Source: Rhodobacterales bacterium
GTDB lineage: Bacteria > Pseudomonadota > Alphaproteobacteria > Rhodobacterales > Rhodobacteraceae
Assembly: GCA_025357355.1 (NCBI GenBank)
Contig: JANXPK010000028.1
Coordinates: forward strand, 1 to 5,479
Reading direction: 5' to 3'
DNA length: 5,479 bases
Shown: positions 1 through 5,479 of the stretch, piece by piece
Position numbering within the stretch: position 1 is the stretch's first letter
How the letters are laid out: the number at the start of each line of letters is the position of its first letter
Made by a program: the position numbers and the translations under genes
Notes under the pieces: model-generated
The model's database searches: none
Told to the model about the DNA's origin: nothing
What the model saw: only the letters and a program-made list of their open reading frames with translations

Positions 1-472
1 CTGCCCATGACACATCGTTGGACGGTTCCAGAAAGCTTAGCGACCCGGCAAACGCGATGGTGAAGAAAATGGCGCTGTCCACGGTCGAGCCCATCAGCGT
101 GGACACCAGTGGCGCCCGCCACCATTCGGCCCGACGCAGGCGGTTGAACACCCTGATGTCCAGGAGCTGGCCGACCAGAAACGCGGTCAAGGATCCGATG
201 GCGATCCGCATCGTAGTCACGCCTTGGAACTGGGCCGCGACAACCGAGCAGATCAGCCCGGCGACAAAGCCTGCCAGCACAACCCGACGCGCGGCGCTGA
301 CACCTTGCAAGCGGTTGGTGATGTCATTGACCAGAAAGCTCAGCGGATAGGTTAGTGCGCCATAGGTTAGAAATGCCCCAATTGGATGCTGGACCAGGAT
401 ATTGGAGGCAACGACGATGATCGTCATAGCAACGATGCCCGCAATCAGGCTCGGCGGAATAAGCTGTTTCAT
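1..472 (-). CDS. yhhQ: Queuosine-precursor transporter, VUT/YhhQ family (partial, C-terminus off the left edge)
   Basis: The reading frame from an ATG at 472 runs open to the left edge, giving 157 residues without a stop. It is a hydrophobic inner-membrane protein with likely membrane segments near residues 8-27, 33-50, 64-82, 88-105 and 121-146. Recognised family signatures are TYPLSFLVNDITNRLQG (41-57), with the acidic ND pair in a membrane segment, and STLMGSTVDSAIFF (124-137). The family (COG1738, Pfam Vut_1) imports queuosine precursors such as preQ0/preQ1 in E. coli, feeding the modified base at tRNA position 34. Family members are usually about 200-230 residues, so roughly a quarter to a third is missing through the window edge and not through mutation. 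The start has only a weak Shine-Dalgarno (GGA, 6 bases upstream). It lies 81 bases downstream of mepA on the same strand. The substrate is inferred from the family. Confidence 0.88.
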   Translation of the reverse strand, partial: MKQLIPPSLIAGIVAMTIIVVASNILVQHPIGAFLTYGALTYPLSFLVNDITNRLQGVSAARRVVLAGFVAGLICSVVAAQFQGVTTMRIAIGSLTAFLVGQLLDIRVFNRLRRAEWWRAPLVSTLMGSTVDSAIFFTIAFAGSLSFLEPSNDVSWA

Positions 473-553
473 GTTCTGTCCGTTTTTTACAAGGTCGCGG
501 AGACTTGGCCCCACCATGGGGACGGCGGCCTTTAGGCCCCGGCGACGGCCCTG
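473..553 (-). other. Gap between mepA and yhhQ with GC-rich inverted repeats, no clear terminator
   Basis: This 81-base stretch separates mepA from the yhhQ-like gene. Two short self-complementary elements are visible: CCCCA/TGGGG (509-513 and 517-521) and GGCC-TTTA-GGCC (527-538). Neither is followed by a T run in the minus-strand direction. The only homopolymer, TTTTTT at 483-488, reads as A on that strand. A canonical intrinsic terminator is therefore not supported. The structures could slow or attenuate transcription, or be incidental in GC-rich DNA. No convincing promoter for the downstream gene was found. Confidence 0.3.
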
Positions 554-1444
554 TCAATTGGCGTTGAGCACGCCCATGCACTGCGCGGGCAGGTCCGACA
601 TCAGATACTCTCGCGAGGTCCGCTTATGCGGCCTTGGCGGTGGCGGGTTCTTCGGCGGCTTGACTGGCTTTGGGTGCAGATAGGCGTCCGATACCCAGTA
701 CATCAGGGTGTCATCGCAGCCACTGCCGCCCTTGGACAGATCCGACACCGTCGGCGTCTGGGTCTGGCACAGAGCCGCACCCACCGGGCATTTTAGCCGG
801 ACATGGAAATGGTCTTCATGCCCCGCTTCCGGCCTTATATGCTGCAACCACGTGGTATCGGAGGCGGTTGCGGACTTGCACATTTCGATCTTGATCGCCG
901 CCGCCACAAAGATCCGGTCCACCCGCGGATCAGACGCCGCGGTTTTCAGCACGGCCTCATAGCTGCGATCCCAATTCTGGTTCACTGACAATTGATCGTT
1001 GCTGCGGATCGCAATCGAGCTGATCTTTTCGCGGTCGGCAGTGGACAGGTCGAGCCGCGCAGGCTTGAGAAACCAGACATCGGCGTCCAGTCCTATCTGG
1101 TGGCTGGCATGACCCGATATCATCGGCCCGCCGCGCGGATTGCCCATGTCGCCGATATACAGCCCTTTCCAGCCGGCGGCAGAAACCTCGGCGCTCAAAT
1201 CCTCAAGATATTGTAACAGCACCGGGTTGCCCCAGTTCCGGTTGCGTGACAGGCGCATGGCCTGCCAGGTCGGGCCAGTCTCGGGCAGTTGAACATTGCC
1301 CGCCGCACAGCCCCGCGCATAGGTGCCAATCGGCATGGATTGACTCTGCGTTGGCGTTGGCAGCGCTGCAAACAGCTTGGCCGCTGTGGTTTCGGCTTTG
1401 GCGGGTAGGGCGACTAAGGCAAAGCACAACAAAAAGCGGATCAT
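554..1444 (-). CDS. mepA: Penicillin-insensitive murein endopeptidase MepA (peptidase family M74)
   Basis: This 296-residue secreted zinc peptidase should cleave D-alanyl-meso-diaminopimelate cross-links in periplasmic peptidoglycan. Residues 1-17 form a signal peptide with a hydrophobic core ending ALPAKA, probably cut before ETT. The LAS-type metal site is complete: GHASHQIGLDAD (111-122) supplies H115 and D122, and GHEDHFHVRL (208-217) supplies H209, H212 and H214. By comparison with E. coli MepA, H115, D122 and H214 should bind zinc. Six cysteines outside the signal peptide (46, 189, 219, 226, 243, 289) match the number and rough spacing of the three disulfides known in E. coli MepA, consistent with an oxidised periplasmic protein. 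Length is near the family norm (about 270-300). A proline/lysine-rich stretch at 258-274 lies near the C-terminus. The ATG at 1444 was chosen over an in-frame upstream extension because the signal peptide starts there, GAGAG lies 7 bases upstream, and it overlaps the preceding gene's stop as ATGA. Confidence 0.95.
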   Translation of the reverse strand: MIRFLLCFALVALPAKAETTAAKLFAALPTPTQSQSMPIGTYARGCAAGNVQLPETGPTWQAMRLSRNRNWGNPVLLQYLEDLSAEVSAAGWKGLYIGDMGNPRGGPMISGHASHQIGLDADVWFLKPARLDLSTADREKISSIAIRSNDQLSVNQNWDRSYEAVLKTAASDPRVDRIFVAAAIKIEMCKSATASDTTWLQHIRPEAGHEDHFHVRLKCPVGAALCQTQTPTVSDLSKGGSGCDDTLMYWVSDAYLHPKPVKPPKNPPPPRPHKRTSREYLMSDLPAQCMGVLNAN

Positions 1445-2775
1445 GCGGGGTCTCTCGATGGGCGAAAGTTCGGAACGGCGAGAAACAGCGCCAGGCCCAG
1501 CACGAACAGCGCAATGATCGGCATGATGCCGATCTGCTGGCTGCCGCTCCATTCCGTGGCACGAGCGACGAAAAAGGGGGCTATGAAGGTCGTGGCCTGT
1601 CCGGCGAGTTGGTATAGGCCAAAGCTTTCGGTCATTTTCCCCGGCGTGGCAAGATGCACCATCAACGTCCGGCTCGCAGCCTGCACGCTGCCCGCCCCGG
1701 CTCCGATGGCAGCACCAACGGCGATGAAGGCGAATTTCGGCCCCGATGGCCCAAGGTCCATGCCGAAGACCGTCGTCCGGTTGATTGACAACAGCACAAG
1801 CGCCGAGGCTATCAGCAACAGCAGGCAGGCGATGATCACCGGCTTTGGCCCAAACGCGCTGTCGGCCTTGCCACCCAGCCAGGCGAAAACGCCGCCAGAG
1901 ATGGCGGCGACGATCCCGAAAATACCGACGTCGACGGCAGCAAGTTTCAACATGCCAGTGGCATAGATCCCGCCAAAGACGAACATGCCGTTCAGTGCGT
2001 CGCGGTACAGCATCGAGGACAGAAGGTAACGCAAGAGCGCGGGCTGCCGTGGCAAGTCACGCAACGTCGCGCGCAGTTCCGGCCAGGCCATGGTCAGCGC
2101 CCGCCCAATCGACACGCGTCCTTCCTGACGCGGACCACGTGTCCACAGAAAGAATGGCACGATGAACACGGCATACCATAGCGCGGTGAAGGGCCCAACG
2201 ATACGCGTGCCCTCATGCCGCGAAGCGTCAAGCCCGAACGCCGGCGGGTGTCCAAGAAGCGTCAGGCCACTCGGCTGTTCGACAAATAACGCCAACATGA
2301 TCATCAGCGCGACAACACCACCCAGATAGGCAAACCCCCAGGCCGAACCCGAAATGCGCCCAAGTGCCTCTTTAGGGCCTAGTTCAGGTAGCATGGCATT
2401 TGCGAACATCGCGGCAAGTTCCGTCGCCACCAGACCCAGCGAAAAAAACAGCGCGATGAACCAGATGTCGAAATGACCGGGCTCCGAATACCACAGTGCG
2501 GCAGCGCCGACGATGTAAAGTAGGCTGAAGAATGCGATGAACCGCCGCTTGCCGCCTGCCTTGTCAGCAACAGCCCCCAGAAAGGGCGAAAGTACCGCCA
2601 CCAGAAGCCCCGCAACGGTATTCATGTTGCCCCAGATCGACTGCGCGTCAACGCCACTGGCGAAAAGCGTCGCCACGTAGGGACCGAAGACGAAAGTCAA
2701 AAGCAGGGTGAAATAAGGCTGCTGCGCCCAGAAGTAAAAGAACCAGCCCCAGATGCGCTGTCGCTGCGTGACCAT
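1441..2775 (-). CDS. UMF1 (Atg22-like) family MFS transporter, substrate unknown
   Basis: This is a 444-residue inner-membrane protein with about twelve predicted membrane segments (roughly 20-40, 49-70, 78-96, 103-126, 142-164, 195-211, 248-270, 279-300, 312-330, 346-364, 385-405 and 413-434). The N-terminal WGWFFYFWAQQPYF (9-22) resembles the family's FYDWANS-type opening, with F replacing the usual acidic residue. DKAGGKRR (71-78) is the MFS loop 2-3 motif. AGSVQAASRTL (361-371), followed by FGLY (385-388), is typical of UMF1 proteins. The eukaryotic relative Atg22 exports amino acids from the vacuole; no bacterial substrate is firmly known to me. The frame extends upstream to a TTG at 2826, but the ATG at 2775 is preferred because AAGGGG sits 5 bases before it and the family's conserved N-terminus follows directly. 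Its stop overlaps the mepA start (ATGA), implying translational coupling with a cell-wall hydrolase. Confidence 0.88.
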   Translation of the reverse strand: MVTQRQRIWGWFFYFWAQQPYFTLLLTFVFGPYVATLFASGVDAQSIWGNMNTVAGLLVAVLSPFLGAVADKAGGKRRFIAFFSLLYIVGAAALWYSEPGHFDIWFIALFFSLGLVATELAAMFANAMLPELGPKEALGRISGSAWGFAYLGGVVALMIMLALFVEQPSGLTLLGHPPAFGLDASRHEGTRIVGPFTALWYAVFIVPFFLWTRGPRQEGRVSIGRALTMAWPELRATLRDLPRQPALLRYLLSSMLYRDALNGMFVFGGIYATGMLKLAAVDVGIFGIVAAISGGVFAWLGGKADSAFGPKPVIIACLLLLIASALVLLSINRTTVFGMDLGPSGPKFAFIAVGAAIGAGAGSVQAASRTLMVHLATPGKMTESFGLYQLAGQATTFIAPFFVARATEWSGSQQIGIMPIIALFVLGLALFLAVPNFRPSRDPA

Positions 2776-2780
2776 GCCTG

Positions 2781-2786
2781 CCCCTT
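2781..2786 (-). promoter_or_regulatory. Shine-Dalgarno deciding the transporter start
   Basis: On the minus strand AAGGGG lies 5 bases before the ATG at 2775. The upstream in-frame TTG at 2826 is preceded by GCAAGGACCGGCAGCGCAC, where the only purine-rich patch is poorly placed. This site therefore supports the shorter, 444-residue protein. Confidence 0.6.
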
Positions 2787-2883
2787 GGTTTTCCCCAATC
2801 AAGCCCGATGTTGGCACATTAAGCAAGTGCGCTGCCGGTCCTTGCCCTTTGGCCCGCTACCTACTACTTCTGCCCTGCCTTTC

Positions 2884-2887
2884 GGAG
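2884..2887 (+). promoter_or_regulatory. Ribosome binding site of the yggT gene
   Basis: GGAG lies 7 bases before the ATG at 2895, a good Shine-Dalgarno at standard distance. It fixes the start of this short gene, which might otherwise be doubted for its size. Confidence 0.65.
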
Positions 2888-2894
2888 AACCCAG

Positions 2895-3173
2895 ATGACA
2901 TCCTTGCTGCAAATCCTGCTCCTCGTGCTTGACATCGCACGCTGGATCGTTCTGGCCCATGTGATCATGAGTTGGCTGATCAATTTTCAGGTCCTGAACC
3001 TGCGCCAACCGTTGGTCTACCGGATTTGGGAAGCCCTGCAGAGCACGTTGAACCCGATTTATGTCCGGATGCGCAAATTCATCCCCGTCACCGGCGGCAT
3101 CGACTTTGCACCCCTGGTGCTGCTGTTCGCCATCATCGCGGTGCGCATCGTTGTCTTCAACAACTTCCGCTAG
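2895..3173 (+). CDS. yggT: YggT family small membrane protein
   Basis: This 92-residue integral membrane protein has two hydrophobic segments, about 4-30 and 70-88, joined by a basic loop. The family signature is clear: a first helix ending MSWLINF (25-31), then LNPIYVRMRKFIP (52-64) and GGIDFAPLVLL (67-77), matching the family's NP/DP-hydrophobic, basic, P-x-x-GG-x-D-x-x-P pattern (Pfam YGGT). E. coli YggT has two copies of this unit (about 190 residues), whereas single-unit versions of about 90-100 residues are usual in alphaproteobacteria, so this copy is complete. The molecular role is poorly defined; E. coli yggT has been linked to osmotic tolerance, and plastid relatives (YlmG/CCB3) to cytochrome b6 haem attachment. 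A GGAG ribosome site supports the ATG. The gene is 41 bases upstream of recQ on the same strand and could share its transcript. Confidence 0.92.
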   Translation: MTSLLQILLLVLDIARWIVLAHVIMSWLINFQVLNLRQPLVYRIWEALQSTLNPIYVRMRKFIPVTGGIDFAPLVLLFAIIAVRIVVFNNFR

Positions 3174-3214
3174 ACTTTAGCCCGGCACCAACCGCGCCCG
3201 CGTAACGTCTATGG

Positions 3215-5276
<2,062 letters not shown>

Positions 5277-5278
<2 letters not shown>

Positions 5279-5292
5279 ACCTGTTCAGGTTC
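5277..5292. repeat. Perfect palindrome spanning the convergent recQ and receiver-gene stop codons
   Basis: GAACCTG (5277-5283) and CAGGTTC (5286-5292) are exact reverse complements separated by TT. The recQ stop TGA (5276-5278) lies in the left arm, and the minus-strand stop (TGA, 5287-5285) lies at the centre. As RNA from either strand it could form a hairpin of about 6 pairs with a 4-base loop. No T run follows on either side, so it is not a canonical intrinsic terminator, though it might contribute to ending transcription from both directions. Confidence 0.4.
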
Positions 5293-5479
5293 CGGTCATT
5301 TGTTCGGACTCGAGGTCGAGTGATCGCGCCTCCCCTGGACAGAACTCGCTCAGCACCGCCGCAATTGCCGCCTTGCGCAAAGGCTTGGTCATGTAACGAT
5401 CGATGCCCGCCGCCAATATCCCCTCTTCGTCTCCGTCCATCGCATGGGCGGTCAGCGCCACGATCGGCAGATGCGACCG
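5285..5479 (-). CDS. C-terminal end of a response-regulator receiver domain (hybrid sensor kinase or regulator, partial)
   Basis: Reading leftwards from the right edge, 64 residues end at a TGA. The segment LPIVALTAHAMDGDEE (4-19) matches beta-4 of a receiver domain with its conserved Thr (T10) and the ALTAHA sequence common in hybrid histidine kinases. GIDRYMTKPLRK (25-36) carries the conserved Lys (K32) of the K-P pair in beta-5. After alpha-5 (about 37-46) a short polar tail of about 18 residues ends the protein, so the receiver is C-terminal with no output domain after it. The phospho-acceptor Asp and everything upstream lie beyond the window. The ALTAHAM style and C-terminal position favour a hybrid sensor kinase, but a stand-alone receiver cannot be excluded. 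The gene converges on recQ, with 6 bases between the stop codons. Confidence 0.87.
   Translation of the reverse strand, partial: RSHLPIVALTAHAMDGDEEGILAAGIDRYMTKPLRKAAIAAVLSEFCPGEARSLDLESEQMTGT

Larger units (their letters stand above)
2776..2894. promoter_or_regulatory. Divergent intergenic region between the transporter and yggT genes
   Basis: These 119 bases separate two divergently read genes and must hold promoters for both transcription units unless transcription enters from elsewhere. A weak sigma70-like candidate for yggT is TTGCCC (2842-2847), a 17-base spacer and TACTTC (2865-2870), about 25 bases before the start codon. For the transporter, TTGCTT (2826-2821, minus strand) is a possible -35, but the matching -10 position (CTTGAT) is poor. 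No obvious operator palindrome, riboswitch or small ORF was seen here. The promoter assignments are tentative. Confidence 0.3.

Noticed and set aside
18..350. 110-codon plus-strand frame at the left edge
   Set aside because: It is antisense to the well-supported VUT-family transporter frame and has no recognisable domain.
483..488. T run near GC-rich inverted repeats as a Rho-independent terminator for mepA
   Set aside because: On the minus strand, in which mepA is read, this run is A, not T, so it cannot form the U tract of a terminator.
1514..1966. 150-codon plus-strand frame opposite the transporter gene
   Set aside because: It is a shadow of the membrane-protein codons on the other strand, and its translation matches no family I recognise.
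2776..2826. N-terminal extension of the transporter to a TTG start at 2826
   Set aside because: The ATG at 2775 has a well-placed AAGGGG and directly precedes the conserved N-terminus; the 17 extra residues look unlike the family.

Overview
The window looks like ordinary, GC-rich chromosomal DNA from an alphaproteobacterium. It most resembles the Rhodobacteraceae (Roseobacter/Rhodobacter group), judging from the style of the RecQ protein, the single-repeat YggT protein and the gene content. That placement is by recognition, not by a search. No rRNA, tRNA, CRISPR array, insertion sequence, phage gene or toxin-antitoxin pair is visible.

Left half, minus strand (1-2775): three genes read leftwards. 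The first is a UMF1/Atg22-type major facilitator transporter (1441-2775). It is followed, with a 4-base ATGA stop/start overlap, by a periplasmic zinc murein endopeptidase, MepA (554-1444). After an 81-base gap comes a VUT/YhhQ-family queuosine-precursor transporter (1-472), cut by the left edge. The first two are almost certainly co-transcribed and translationally coupled. The third may be a distal member of the same operon or have its own promoter.

Right half, plus strand (2895-5278): a 119-base divergent intergenic region separates the transporter from a small YggT-family membrane protein (2895-3173). Then, after 41 bases, comes a RecQ DNA helicase (3215 or 3233 to 5278) that is longer than the E. 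coli type because it carries what looks like a second C-terminal HRDC domain. Convergent with recQ, only 6 bases from its stop, is the C-terminal end of a receiver domain on the minus strand (5285-5479), probably the tail of a hybrid sensor kinase or response regulator cut by the right edge.

The window contains housekeeping functions: envelope remodelling and transport, tRNA-modification precursor uptake, DNA repair and signalling. I found no undescribed multi-gene system. The points most worth a second look are the transporter-endopeptidase coupling, the extra RecQ HRDC-like domain, a chain of overlapping mini-ORFs leading into recQ, and a perfect palindrome spanning both convergent stop codons.
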